Shown: in pieces, positions 18,123 through 26,236 of the stretch | How positions within the stretch are numbered: position 1 is the first letter of the stretch | Layout: each line of letters begins with the position of its first letter | Source of the DNA: Rhodobacteraceae bacterium EhC02 | GTDB lineage: Bacteria > Pseudomonadota > Alphaproteobacteria > Rhodobacterales > Rhodobacteraceae | Assembly: GCA_001650895.1 (NCBI GenBank) | Contig: LXYH01000024.1 | Location: 1-64,000 of the forward strand | Reading direction: 5' to 3' | Length of the DNA stretch: 64,000 nucleotides | The notes under the pieces: model-generated | Databases searched by the model: none | Seen by the model: only the letters and a program-made list of their open reading frames with translations | What the model was told of the DNA's origin: nothing | Position numbers and translations under genes: made by a program

Positions 18123-19028
18123 CTAAAGCCGCGTCCCTTTCGGCAAGGGCTGACCGCGCAGAAACTCTGCCGCATCCTGCGCGCCCCGGCCCGCGCGTTG
18201 CAAGCGCAAAAGCTGCACCGCGCCGGTGCCGCAGGCGATGGTCAGCGCGTCATCCAGCACCGTGCCGGGCGCGCCCGCGCCAGCGGCCAGACGCGAGGCC
18301 AGCAGCTTGATGCGCTGGCCACCAGCCTCGACCCATGCCCCCGGAAAGGGCGAAAGGCCCCGGATCAACCGATCCACCTGCGTCGCGGGGCGGGTCCAGT
18401 CCACGGCGGCCTCGGCCTTGTCGATCTTGGAGGCATAGGTCACGCCGTCCTGCGGCTGCACATGCGGCACCAGATCATCCAGCCGCGCCAGCGCATCGAC
18501 GATCAGGCGCGCGCCCATCGCGGACAGGCGGTCATGCAGCTGTCCCGTGGTTTCCTCGGGGCCGATGGGCGTTGCCTCGCGCAGCAGCACGGGGCCGGTA
18601 TCCAGCCCCGCCTCCATCTGCATGATGCAGATGCCGGTCTCGGCATCGCCCGCCATGATCGCGCGGTGGATCGGGGCCGCGCCCCGCCAGCGTGGCAGCA
18701 GGCTGGCGTGAATGTTCAGGCAGCCCTGCCGGGGCGCGTCCAGCACCGCTTGCGGCAGGATCAGGCCATAGGCCACGACCACCGCCACATCGGCGCCAAG
18801 GGCGGCGAAATCGGCCTGTGCCTCGGGCGTCTTCAGGCTGACCGGGTGGCGCACCGGCAGACCAAGTTCTGACGCGCGCTGATGCACCGGCGTGGGGGTT
18901 TCCTTCTTGCCGCGCCCTGCGGGGCGCGGCGGCTGGCAATAGACGGCGGCGATGTCATGCCCGGCCTCGACCAGCGCCTCCAGCACAGGAACCGAGAAAT
19001 CGGGCGTGCCCATGAAGACGACCTTCAT
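18123..19028 (-). CDS. fmt: methionyl-tRNA formyltransferase Fmt
   Basis: This formylates initiator methionyl-tRNA with 10-formyl-tetrahydrofolate. It has 301 residues. The formyl-transfer site is visible as [15 protein letters not shown] with the catalytic Asn/His region, and [17 protein letters not shown] follows. The C-terminal tRNA-binding domain ends in [11 protein letters not shown]. The start overlaps the stop of the third deformylase gene by four bases (ATGA). Formylation and deformylation genes are thus translationally linked. Confidence 0.97.
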   Translation of the reverse strand: MKVVFMGTPDFSVPVLEALVEAGHDIAAVYCQPPRPAGRGKKETPTPVHQRASELGLPVRHPVSLKTPEAQADFAALGADVAVVVAYGLILPQAVLDAPRQGCLNIHASLLPRWRGAAPIHRAIMAGDAETGICIMQMEAGLDTGPVLLREATPIGPEETTGQLHDRLSAMGARLIVDALARLDDLVPHVQPQDGVTYASKIDKAEAAVDWTRPATQVDRLIRGLSPFPGAWVEAGGQRIKLLASRLAAGAGAPGTVLDDALTIACGTGAVQLLRLQRAGRGAQDAAEFLRGQPLPKGTRL

Positions 19029-19519
19029 GCCAGCTTCCTCGCGCGGCGGATCAGCATGTCGCGTTTCACCTTGGACAGGTGGTCGAAATACATCCGGCCC
19101 GCCAGGTGATCGATCTGGTGCTGCACAGACGTGGCCCAGAGGCCCACGAAATCCCGCTCTTCGATCGCGCCCTGATCGTTCAGGAAACGCACCAGCACCG
19201 CGCGGGGGCGGCTGATCGTGGCATGCACGCCGGGCAGGTTGGGACTGGCCTCGTCATGGTCGCGCAGCTGCACCGAGGCGTGGACAACCTCGGGGTTGGC
19301 CATGCGCACGGCCTGCCCGCGCTTGTCCGAGGCATCGACGACCGCCAGCCGCAGCATCACACCGATCTGGGGGGCGGCAAGGCCGACGCCGGGCATCGCC
19401 TCCATCGTGTCGATCATGTCGGTCCAGATCGCGCGGATCTCGTCTGTCACCGCGACCACATCGGCGGCAGGGGTCCGCAGCCGCGCATCAGGCCAGGGGA
19501 TGCAACGCCGCGCGGTCAC
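19025..19519 (-). CDS. peptide deformylase-like protein, catalytic residues lost
   Basis: 164 residues with the peptide deformylase fold. Motif 1 is intact ([11 protein letters not shown]). Motif 2, normally EGCLS, reads EASPNLPG here, so the metal-binding Cys is missing. Motif 3, normally HExDH, reads HQIDH (codon CAG), so the catalytic Glu is replaced by Gln. The two metal His residues remain. It is therefore unlikely to remove formyl groups and may bind formyl-Met peptides, ribosomes or the other deformylases. It is the third of three tandem def genes and overlaps both neighbours by four bases. Confidence 0.9.
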   Translation of the reverse strand: MTARRCIPWPDARLRTPAADVVAVTDEIRAIWTDMIDTMEAMPGVGLAAPQIGVMLRLAVVDASDKRGQAVRMANPEVVHASVQLRDHDEASPNLPGVHATISRPRAVLVRFLNDQGAIEERDFVGLWATSVQHQIDHLAGRMYFDHLSKVKRDMLIRRARKLA

Positions 19520-20025
19520 GCGGGGCGCGCCGGGAAGCTGACGGAATAGGCGGCTTCGACCACGCGCCGTGCTTCGGCCGACAGGCGGTCGAAGGTCACG
19601 ATCCCGTCCAGGTGATCCAGTTCATGCTGGGCGCAACGCGCCTCGAACCCGTCAAGCTCGACCTCTTGCGCGCGGCCGTCCAGATCGAAAAAGCGCAGCA
19701 GGATGCGTTCGGGGCGCATCACCTCGGCCAGAACACCGGGGACCGAGAGGCACCCCTCGCTACCCGGCGCCATGCCATCGGCAGACAGGATTTCGGGGTT
19801 GATGCACACCATCGGGGTCATATCGCCTTCCTTCCAGCCGCAATCCATCACGAACAGCCGCTTCATCACGCCCACCTGCGGCGCGGCCAGCCCGCGCCCG
19901 GGGGCACTGTACATTGTTTCGAACATGTCGCGCACCAGATCGCCCAGATCCTCGCCCGCGTCTATCGGGTCGCAGACCTGCGACAGGCGCGCATCCGGCC
20001 AGCGCAGGATCGGCAGCAGGCTCAC
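19516..20025 (-). CDS. def: peptide deformylase (second of three)
   Basis: A complete-looking deformylase of 169 residues that removes formyl from nascent N-terminal Met. All three motifs are present: GRGLAAPQ, EGCLSVPG and HELDH. I chose a GTG start at 20025 that overlaps the stop of the first def gene by four bases (GTGA). This gives the N-terminus VSLLPILRWPDARL, homologous to other deformylases; the frame upstream of it runs antiparallel to nothing known and has no family match. It differs clearly from the first copy, so it is an old paralogue. Confidence 0.9.
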   Translation of the reverse strand: MSLLPILRWPDARLSQVCDPIDAGEDLGDLVRDMFETMYSAPGRGLAAPQVGVMKRLFVMDCGWKEGDMTPMVCINPEILSADGMAPGSEGCLSVPGVLAEVMRPERILLRFFDLDGRAQEVELDGFEARCAQHELDHLDGIVTFDRLSAEARRVVEAAYSVSFPARPA

Positions 20026-20543
20026 ACCCGCGCCCGTTCGCGCTTGAGCTTCTGCATCCGCCGGGTGATCAGCTGGCGGCGCAGCGGCTTGAGGTAATCG
20101 ATGAACAGCTTGCCATCCAGGTGATCGATCTCGTGCTGCACGCAGGTCGCCCAGAGCCCGGCAAAATCTTCCTGCTGCTCGCGCCCGTCCCGGTCGATCC
20201 AGCGCAGTGACACTTCGGCGGGGCGCTCGACCTCGCCATATTGTTCGGGGATCGACAGACAGCCTTCCTCGTAGACGCTGCGCTCGTCCGAGGCGGCGAC
20301 AATCTCGGGGTTGAACATGATCAGCGGGCGCGGCGCCTCGCCTTCCGCCTTGACGCAATCCAGCACGATCAGGCGGGTGTTCACACCCACCTGCGGTGCC
20401 GCCAGCCCGATGCCCGGCGCATCATACATGGTTTCCAGCATGTCATCGGCCAGGCGGCGCAGGTCGTCGCTCAGGTCCGGCACGGGGGCCGAGACCTTTT
20501 TCAGGCGCGGGTCGGGGTGGATCAGGATCGGGCGTTTTGTCAT
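20022..20543 (-). CDS. def: peptide deformylase (first of three, canonical)
   Basis: The canonical deformylase, 173 residues, starting MTKRPILIHPDPRLKKV. It has GIGLAAPQVGV, EGCLSIPEQYGEVERP and HEIDHLDGKLFIDYL. These are the complete metal (Cys, His, His) and catalytic Glu residues. It is the first gene of def-def-def-fmt and is divergent from the C-S lyase gene. By its conservation this is probably the housekeeping enzyme. Confidence 0.96.
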   Translation of the reverse strand: MTKRPILIHPDPRLKKVSAPVPDLSDDLRRLADDMLETMYDAPGIGLAAPQVGVNTRLIVLDCVKAEGEAPRPLIMFNPEIVAASDERSVYEEGCLSIPEQYGEVERPAEVSLRWIDRDGREQQEDFAGLWATCVQHEIDHLDGKLFIDYLKPLRRQLITRRMQKLKRERARV

Positions 20544-20664
20544 GCAGCACGAGATAGGACAGCGGCCCTTGCGGTGCAATGGTGCAAAACGGCCCCTTGG
20601 GCGCAAAATTGCCCGTTGCAGCCGCCCTGTCACGGGGTAGGCTGTGCCCAAACAGGAGATGCAG

Positions 20665-21837
20665 ATGAGCTTTGACACCCCGATCGACCGTTTCGGCACC
20701 CATTCCGTGAAATGGGACATGATGGAAAAACTCTATGGCGTGCCGGCATCCGACGGAATCCCGATGTGGGTGGCCGACATGGATTTCCGCGCGCCGGATT
20801 GCGTGCAGGACGCGGTGGCGCGGATGCAGGATCACGGGGTCTACGGCTATTACGGCGACGATGCCGCCTATCGCGCGGCGATCTGCTGGTGGATGCAGAC
20901 GCGGCACGGCTGGACGGTGCAGCCGGAATGGATCTTCAGCACCCATGGCCTGGTGAATGGCACCGCCATGTGCGTGGACACCTATACGCAACCCGGTGAC
21001 GGGGTGGTCCTGTTCACGCCGGTCTATCACGCCTTCGCCAAGGTCATCAAAGCCAACGGGCGCAAGGTGATCGAATGCCCGCTGGTCAACACGGCCGGGC
21101 GCTACGAGATGGATTTCGACGCCTATGATGCGCAGATGGATGGCAGCGCGAAGATGGTGATCCTGTGCTCGCCGCATAATCCGGGCGGGCGGGTCTGGAC
21201 GCGGGCCGAATTGCAGGGCGTGGCCGATTTCGCCAAACGGCATGACCTGATCCTTGTCTCGGACGAGATCCATCACGATCTTCTCTATCCGGGCGTCAAA
21301 CATACGGTGATGGCCAATATCGATGCGGGCATCGCCGACCGGCTGATCATGATGACGGCGACGACCAAGACCTTCAACATCGCGGGCAGCCATACGGGCA
21401 ACGTGATCATCCCCGATCCCGCCTTGCGCGCCAGGTTCGAGGGGCGGATGATGGCCCTGGGCCTGTCGCCCAATTCCTTCGGCCTCTTCATGGCGACTGC
21501 CGCCTACACGCCAGAGGGGGCGGCATGGGTCGATGATCTGATGACCTATCTGGACGGCAACCGGCAGGTGTTCGATGCCGGGATCAACGCGATCCCCGGT
21601 CTCGCCTCGATGCCGCTCGAGGCGACATACCTGGCATGGGTGGATTTCGCGGGCACCGGGATGGATGCGGCCGAATTCACCCGGCGGGTGGAACAGGGCG
21701 CGCATATCGCGGTCAACCACGGCCCGACCTTCGGCAAGGGCGGCGAGACCTTTCTGCGGTTCAACCTTGCGACGCCGCGCGCGCTGGTGGAACAGGCGGT
21801 GGAGCGGATGCAAAAGGCCTTTGCCGACCTGCAATAA
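20665..21837 (+). CDS. PatB/MalY-type PLP-dependent C-S lyase
   Basis: 390 residues of aminotransferase fold type I. The PLP Lys is in TATTKTFNIAGSH, with PLP contacts in SPHNPGGRVWT and SDEIHHDLLYPG. The start MSFDTPIDRFGTHSVKWD and the segment IPMWVADMDF are typical of the PatB/MalY group that cleaves cystathionine or cysteine conjugates. I chose ATG 20665 because AGGAG sits six bases upstream. It may belong to sulfur amino-acid metabolism; a true aminotransferase function cannot be excluded. Confidence 0.88.
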   Translation: MSFDTPIDRFGTHSVKWDMMEKLYGVPASDGIPMWVADMDFRAPDCVQDAVARMQDHGVYGYYGDDAAYRAAICWWMQTRHGWTVQPEWIFSTHGLVNGTAMCVDTYTQPGDGVVLFTPVYHAFAKVIKANGRKVIECPLVNTAGRYEMDFDAYDAQMDGSAKMVILCSPHNPGGRVWTRAELQGVADFAKRHDLILVSDEIHHDLLYPGVKHTVMANIDAGIADRLIMMTATTKTFNIAGSHTGNVIIPDPALRARFEGRMMALGLSPNSFGLFMATAAYTPEGAAWVDDLMTYLDGNRQVFDAGINAIPGLASMPLEATYLAWVDFAGTGMDAAEFTRRVEQGAHIAVNHGPTFGKGGETFLRFNLATPRALVEQAVERMQKAFADLQ

Positions 21838-21911
21838 GCTATGGCTGCGCCGGGCGGCGGTGACCGCCCGGTCGTTCAAGGTTTTGGCAAGACCTTCGAC
21901 CCAGGCTGCGA

Positions 21912-22262
21912 TCAGTCCCGCGTGATCAGCGCCACGGGCGCGTGTTCATCCCGCGCGAAATCCAGCGCGGCATGATCTGTCACGGGGGTGCTGCGCTTGA
22001 AGTCGAACCACATCTCGTCCTCGCGCTCTTCCGAGGCGAAGATCAGGCAATGCGACAGGTGCCGCCCGCCATCGTACAGGTCGACCAATCCGCGCAGATG
22101 GGGGGCGTCTTCCAGATCCATGGCAAACCCGCCATCCCAGACACGCAGGACGGGATATGTCTTGCCATCGACGTCGATGCGCAGGCGGCTTTTCCGCTTC
22201 TGCGCAAGCTTGTGTGCCGCGGCCAGGCCTTCACGCAATTCCCTGGACAGAAAAGTCGTCAT
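21912..22262 (-). CDS. conserved hypothetical protein
   Basis: 116 residues, unrecognised. The sequence begins MTTFLSRELREGLAAAHK and contains a small beta-rich body (LRIDVDGKTYPVLRVWDGGFAMD, LVDLYDGGRHLSHCLIF, DEMWFDFKRST) that looks like a PilZ-like or other compact beta domain. This is a visual impression only. There are no membrane segments or signal peptide. It is convergent with the C-S lyase gene and followed upstream by a 398-base intergenic region. Confidence 0.65.
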   Translation of the reverse strand: MTTFLSRELREGLAAAHKLAQKRKSRLRIDVDGKTYPVLRVWDGGFAMDLEDAPHLRGLVDLYDGGRHLSHCLIFASEEREDEMWFDFKRSTPVTDHAALDFARDEHAPVALITRD

Positions 22263-22312
22263 GGCATCCCCCTTACCATCCTTCTGATTGAAAATGAGGG
22301 ATGGGTGAAAAT

Positions 22313-22332
22313 CGTCAAGTAAAGCTTTGACG
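22313..22332. promoter_or_regulatory. interrupted inverted repeat, possible operator
   Basis: CGTCAA (22313-22318) and TTGACG (22327-22332) form a perfect 6-base dyad with an 8-base spacer, in an AT-rich stretch 51 bases upstream of the start of the minus-strand gene at 22262. The position suits an operator or the promoter of that gene. Confidence 0.35.
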
Positions 22333-22417
22333 ACATTTCGTTTCCGGCCCGTTACCATCCAAGCCAAACGCCCGTTTTCTTCGAAAAACCGACCATCCCG
22401 TGGAATTTTCTACCATA

Positions 22418-22435
22418 GGTTTCGCGCGCGAAACC
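22418..22435. promoter_or_regulatory. 18-base perfect palindrome
   Basis: GGTTTCGCG followed by its exact complement CGCGAAACC, with no spacer. It lies between two divergent genes, 226 bases upstream of the start at 22661. It could be a dimeric regulator site; its function is unknown. Confidence 0.4.
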
Positions 22436-22660
22436 CTGTGCGCTGCGGCGCTGGCGCCACAGGTCCGACGTGGTCCGGGCATAATCCGGCGCATGTCCGG
22501 GAATTGTATCGCCGGGCGGCGGATCGATTCGGGGCGACGGGGCGGCCTGGCCTGCCCAGAATACCGGGATGTGCGCTGATGCAGGGCGGTTGCGCGGCCC
22601 CTCGGGTTATCGTCCCGCGGAATCTGGCCTAGCTTGTTGCCCGATAAAGGAGACTGATCA

Positions 22661-23635
22661 ATGGGCCAACTGGTTGACGGCAAATGGCATGACACCTGGT
22701 ATGACACCACATCGACGGGCGGCGCGTTCAAGCGCACCACCGCGGGGTTTCGCAACTGGGTGACGCCGGACGGCAGCGCCGGTCCTTCGGGGACCGACGG
22801 GTTCAAGGCCGAAAGCGGGCGCTATCACCTCTATGTCTCGCTGGCCTGCCCATGGGCGCATCGCACGCTGATCTTCCGGGCCCTCAAGGGGCTGACGGAT
22901 CATGTCGAGTTGTCCGTGGTGCATCCCGACATGCTGACCGATGGCTGGACCTTTGCCACGGATTATCCCGGCGCCACGGGCGACCGGCTGTTCGGCCTGC
23001 CTTTCCTGCGCGACATCTATACCCGGACCGATCCCAGTGTTTCGGGGCGGGTCACGGTGCCGATCCTCTACGACACGCAGCGCGAAACCATCGTGTCGAA
23101 CGAGAGTTCGGAAATCATCCGCATGTTCAACACGGCCTTCAACGACATCACCGGCAACCGGGATGACTACTGGCCCGAGGCCCTGCGGCACGACATCGCG
23201 ACCGTGAACGAACGCATCTATGACACGGTCAACAACGGCGTCTACAAAGCCGGTTTTGCCACCACGCAGGCCGCCTATGACGCGGCGGTGGTCCCCCTGT
23301 TCGAGACCCTCGACTGGCTGGAGGACCATCTGAACACCAACCGCTACCTGATGGGCGACCGGCTGACCGAGGCGGACTGGCGGCTGTTTCCCACGCTGGT
23401 GCGCTTCGATTCCGTCTATCACCTGCATTTCAAGTGCAACCGCAAGCGGATCGTGGATTACCCCAACCTCTGGGCCTATACGCGGGAACTTTATCAGGTG
23501 CCCGGCGTGGCCGGGACGGTGAACCTGGATCACATCGTGCGGCACTATCATTACAGCCACGAGACGATAAATCCCTACCGCATCGTTCCGATCAACCCTG
23601 TCCTGGATTTCCTCGCGCCCCACGGGCGCGGATAG
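22661..23635 (+). CDS. glutathionyl-hydroquinone reductase (GST Xi class, YqjG/PcpF-like)
   Basis: This protein uses glutathione to reduce glutathionyl-hydroquinones, rescuing quinones that reacted with glutathione. It has 324 residues. The catalytic Cys63 is in SLACPWAHRTLI, the same position and context as E. coli YqjG Cys63. The C-terminal helical domain has the typical LFETLDWLEDHL and LMGDRLTEADWRLFPTLVRFD. A perfect AAAGGAGA site precedes the ATG. The stop codon lies inside the first unit of a 27-base tandem repeat. Confidence 0.94.
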   Translation: MGQLVDGKWHDTWYDTTSTGGAFKRTTAGFRNWVTPDGSAGPSGTDGFKAESGRYHLYVSLACPWAHRTLIFRALKGLTDHVELSVVHPDMLTDGWTFATDYPGATGDRLFGLPFLRDIYTRTDPSVSGRVTVPILYDTQRETIVSNESSEIIRMFNTAFNDITGNRDDYWPEALRHDIATVNERIYDTVNNGVYKAGFATTQAAYDAAVVPLFETLDWLEDHLNTNRYLMGDRLTEADWRLFPTLVRFDSVYHLHFKCNRKRIVDYPNLWAYTRELYQVPGVAGTVNLDHIVRHYHYSHETINPYRIVPINPVLDFLAPHGRG

Positions 23636-23689
23636 GGGCTTGCGCCCCACGGGCGCGGATAGGGGCTTGCGCCCCACGGGCGCCGACAG
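23616..23689. repeat. tandem repeat of a 27-base unit, about 2.7 copies
   Basis: Identical 27-base units at 23616-23642 and 23643-23669 are followed by a diverged partial unit from 23670. Each unit contains GCGCC-N5-GGCGC, able to form a small hairpin. The first unit includes the last codons and the TAG of the reductase gene, so the repeat arose by duplicating the gene end. It sits between convergent genes and ends ten bases before the receiver gene stop. It may serve as a multi-hairpin terminator. Confidence 0.8.
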
Positions 23690-23698
23690 GGGGCCGGA

Positions 23699-24064
23699 TC
23701 AGCTTGCCTTGCAGTAGTGGCAAACCATCGCCACCAGGTCTTCGGGCGGGGTGTTGCTTTGCAGGAAGGCGCAGGCATTGGGGCTGTGCAGAAAGATCGA
23801 CCCGTCGGAAAAGAAGGTGGTATTGGTGACAAAGATCACCCGTGCCTCGGGCCGGCGGTAGCTGGAGTAATCGGCGATCGCCAAGGCGCTGCCGTCCTGC
23901 AGCACCAGGTCCAGAACGATCATGTTCACGGGCAGCGCGCGCAACAGGTCGAAGGCTGCGGACTGACCCTGAACCAGATGCACCTCGGCGCCCTGTCGTT
24001 CCATATGACGTTTCCAGAGCCGCCCGAGATCCGGGTCAGGCTCGACTATCAACACGATCATCAT
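23699..24064 (-). CDS. stand-alone response-regulator receiver protein
   Basis: 121 residues forming only a CheY-like receiver domain. The acidic pocket is in VEPDPDLG and the phospho-acceptor Asp52 in VLDLVLQDGSA. The beta-4 Thr is represented by FVTNTT. The usual beta-5 Lys (FLxKP) is replaced: the sequence reads FLQSNTPPEDL. Without this Lys the phosphorylation-induced switch would be altered. No output domain and no adjacent kinase are present. It is divergent from cobC. A second Met directly follows the first, so the start could be 24061. Confidence 0.85.
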   Translation of the reverse strand: MMIVLIVEPDPDLGRLWKRHMERQGAEVHLVQGQSAAFDLLRALPVNMIVLDLVLQDGSALAIADYSSYRRPEARVIFVTNTTFFSDGSIFLHSPNACAFLQSNTPPEDLVAMVCHYCKAS

Positions 24065-24277
24065 GTCCTCATCCGGTCGCCAAGGTCCGCCGCACCCTAG
24101 GGTGCCGGGTTGTCTGATCTTCCCGGCTTGTGCCGACTGTGATGACGCTCAAAACCTAACAAAGTGTTAATGATCGGCAAGGATTTGTTAACATCTTCGG
24201 CGCCTCGGCGGCTCCTTGCTGTCCGGCTTGCGCTTTGGGCGCGAATCCGCTTGATGGGCCGCATGCAGGAGCCGCAA

Positions 24278-25282
24278 ATGACCGACACACACAACGATCC
24301 CGCCTTTTTTGCAGCCCTGCCCCGGCCTTCGGCTGCGCGGCGCGATCATGGCGGCGGTCTTGACGGGGCGGTGGCCTGTTTTGGGGGCGCGCGTGCCGAC
24401 TGGATCGACCTGTCCACGGGCATCAACCCCTGTCCCTGGCCTGCGGAGCGCGTGTCGGTGTCCGGCGCCGCATGGACCGCACTGCCGGACCGGGCCGCGG
24501 CCCGTTCGCTGGAGGATGCCGCGCGCCGATTGTGGCAGGTGCCGGATCATCTGGGGCTGCTGGTGGCCCCCGGCGCATCCGCGCTGATCGCGCGGATACC
24601 GGGGCTGTTGCCGCCCGGATCTGTGCATATCCCGCAGCCCACATATAACGAACATGCCGCCGCCTTTGCGGGCCATGGCTGGCAGGTCTGCGCGCAGGGC
24701 GATACGACAGATCAGGCGCGGGTGATCGTGCATCCGAACAACCCCGACGGCAGATGGCATGGGCCCGACGATCTGCGGGGGCTGCCCCTGATCGTGGTCG
24801 ATGAAAGCTTCTGCGATGTGGCGCCGGAACGGTCCCTGCTGGCGCACCTGCCGCGAAAGGGCGGGATAGTCCTGAAGAGTTTCGGCAAGTTCTGGGGACT
24901 GGCGGGGCTGCGGCTGGGCTTTGCCATCGGTGATCCGGCCCTGCTGGACCGGCTGGCCGAAGGGATGGGGCCATGGCCTGTATCGGGTCCGGCGCTGGCC
25001 ATCGGTGCGGCGGCACTGGCGGACCGGGACTGGGCGCAGGCCACGCGGGAGAGGCTGGCAGCGGATGCGCGGCGGATGGACCGGCTGATGACGGGTGCCG
25101 GGGCCGTCGTGACCGGGGGGTGCGACCTGTTTCGTCTTTACGCGGTGGATGATGCCGAAGCCTGGCAGGCCAGGCTGGCTGAGGCCCGGATCTGGAGCCG
25201 GATCTTCCCCTGGTCGCCGACCCTGATCCGGCTTGGCCTGCCCGCGCCCGACCAATGGGACCGGATCGAGGCTGCGCTGTGA
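24278..25282 (+). CDS. cobC: threonine-phosphate decarboxylase / cobalamin biosynthesis aminotransferase-like CobC
   Basis: A 334-residue PLP enzyme that supplies the aminopropanol phosphate arm of adenosylcobalamin. The N-terminus has [14 protein letters not shown] and [14 protein letters not shown], characteristic of CobC/CobD-type decarboxylases. The PLP Lys is in [17 protein letters not shown], and [13 protein letters not shown] is the Asp region. The ATG at 24278 follows a GGAG site; the frame is open upstream. It overlaps cobD by four bases (GTGA). No cobalamin riboswitch was recognised in the 213-base leader. Confidence 0.93.
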   Translation: MTDTHNDPAFFAALPRPSAARRDHGGGLDGAVACFGGARADWIDLSTGINPCPWPAERVSVSGAAWTALPDRAAARSLEDAARRLWQVPDHLGLLVAPGASALIARIPGLLPPGSVHIPQPTYNEHAAAFAGHGWQVCAQGDTTDQARVIVHPNNPDGRWHGPDDLRGLPLIVVDESFCDVAPERSLLAHLPRKGGIVLKSFGKFWGLAGLRLGFAIGDPALLDRLAEGMGPWPVSGPALAIGAAALADRDWAQATRERLAADARRMDRLMTGAGAVVTGGCDLFRLYAVDDAEAWQARLAEARIWSRIFPWSPTLIRLGLPAPDQWDRIEAAL

Positions 25283-26175
25283 CACTGATCCTGGCGATGC
25301 TGCTGGATGCCTGGGCGGGCGAGCCGCGCTGGCTGTGGTCGCGTGCGCCGCATCCGGCGGTGCTGATGGGGCGGCTGATCGGCTGGGCGGATGCGCGGTT
25401 CAACAGTGGTGCGGCGCGACGGTTGAAGGGTGTCGCGGTGATGGTTGCGCTGGGGCTTGGCGCGCTGGGGCTGGGGGCGGCCTTGGCGTCTTTCGGCCCG
25501 GTGGTCGAGGTGATCGTGGCCGCGATCCTGATCGCGCAGCGCAGCCTGGTGGACCATGTGCAGGCCGTGGCGGACGGGTTGCGGCGCGGGCTGACCGAGG
25601 GGCGCGGCGCGGTGGCGATGATCGTAAGCCGCGACACCGCCGCGATGGACGACAGCGCCGTGGCGCGCGCGGCGATCGAATCGGCGGCCGAGAACATGTC
25701 GGACGGGGTGGTGGCGCCCTTGTTCTGGTTCGCGGTGGCAGGGCTGCCGGGCCTGCTCCTTTACAAGATCACCAACACCGCCGACAGCATGATCGGCTAT
25801 CGCACGCCCCGGCACGCGGCCTTTGGCTGGGCGGCGGCGCGCTTCGATGATCTGCTCAACCTGATCCCCGCGCGCGGCACGGCGTTTCTGATCGCCTTGA
25901 CCCAAGGGGGCTTGCGCGACTGGCGCGGGATCGTGGCGGATGCGCGGTTGCACCGCTCGCCCAATGCGGGCTGGCCCGAGGCGGCGATGGCGCGCGCCCT
26001 GGGCATCGCGCTGTCAGGACCACGCGCCTATGACGGGCGGATGCAGGATTTTCCCTTCGTGAATGCCACGGGGCGCAAGCCCCTGCAGGCGCAGGATATC
26101 GAAGCTGCGGTGCGGGTTCTCTGGACGGTCTGGGTGGCGGTTTTCTGCCTTGCCACGGTGCTGGCGCTGTTGTGA
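25279..26175 (+). CDS. cobD: adenosylcobinamide-phosphate synthase CobD (CbiB family)
   Basis: A membrane protein of 298 residues that attaches aminopropanol (phosphate) to adenosylcobyric acid. Typical segments: [58 protein letters not shown] and [13 protein letters not shown]. Four to five hydrophobic helices are visible. I chose GTG at 25279 because it overlaps the cobC stop (GTGA) and gives [12 protein letters not shown], the natural N-terminus. It works with the CobC product; bluB, for the lower ligand of the same vitamin, lies about 18 kb away. Confidence 0.95.
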   Translation: MTLILAMLLDAWAGEPRWLWSRAPHPAVLMGRLIGWADARFNSGAARRLKGVAVMVALGLGALGLGAALASFGPVVEVIVAAILIAQRSLVDHVQAVADGLRRGLTEGRGAVAMIVSRDTAAMDDSAVARAAIESAAENMSDGVVAPLFWFAVAGLPGLLLYKITNTADSMIGYRTPRHAAFGWAAARFDDLLNLIPARGTAFLIALTQGGLRDWRGIVADARLHRSPNAGWPEAAMARALGIALSGPRAYDGRMQDFPFVNATGRKPLQAQDIEAAVRVLWTVWVAVFCLATVLALL

Positions 26176-26236
26176 TCGTCAGGCGGCGACGGGGCTGCTA
26201 ATCTTTTGATGAATGGCATGATCTTAAAGGTATCCG

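Larger units (their letters stand above)
22263..22660. other. 398-base intergenic region with two inverted repeats
   Basis: I see no convincing gene here, although short open frames exist on both strands. The first 120 bases are comparatively AT-rich. The region holds an interrupted inverted repeat (22313-22332) and an 18-base perfect palindrome (22418-22435). An AAAGGAGA ribosome site for the glutathionyl-hydroquinone reductase lies at the right end. Both neighbours are transcribed away from the region, so it must contain two promoters. Confidence 0.6.

Noticed and set aside
23616-23689. CRISPR array
   Set aside because: The repeat is a direct tandem without unique spacers, and no cas genes are present.
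24065-24277. Cobalamin riboswitch upstream of cobC
   Set aside because: No B12-box-like element (GCCACTG and flanking helices) is visible in the 213-base leader.
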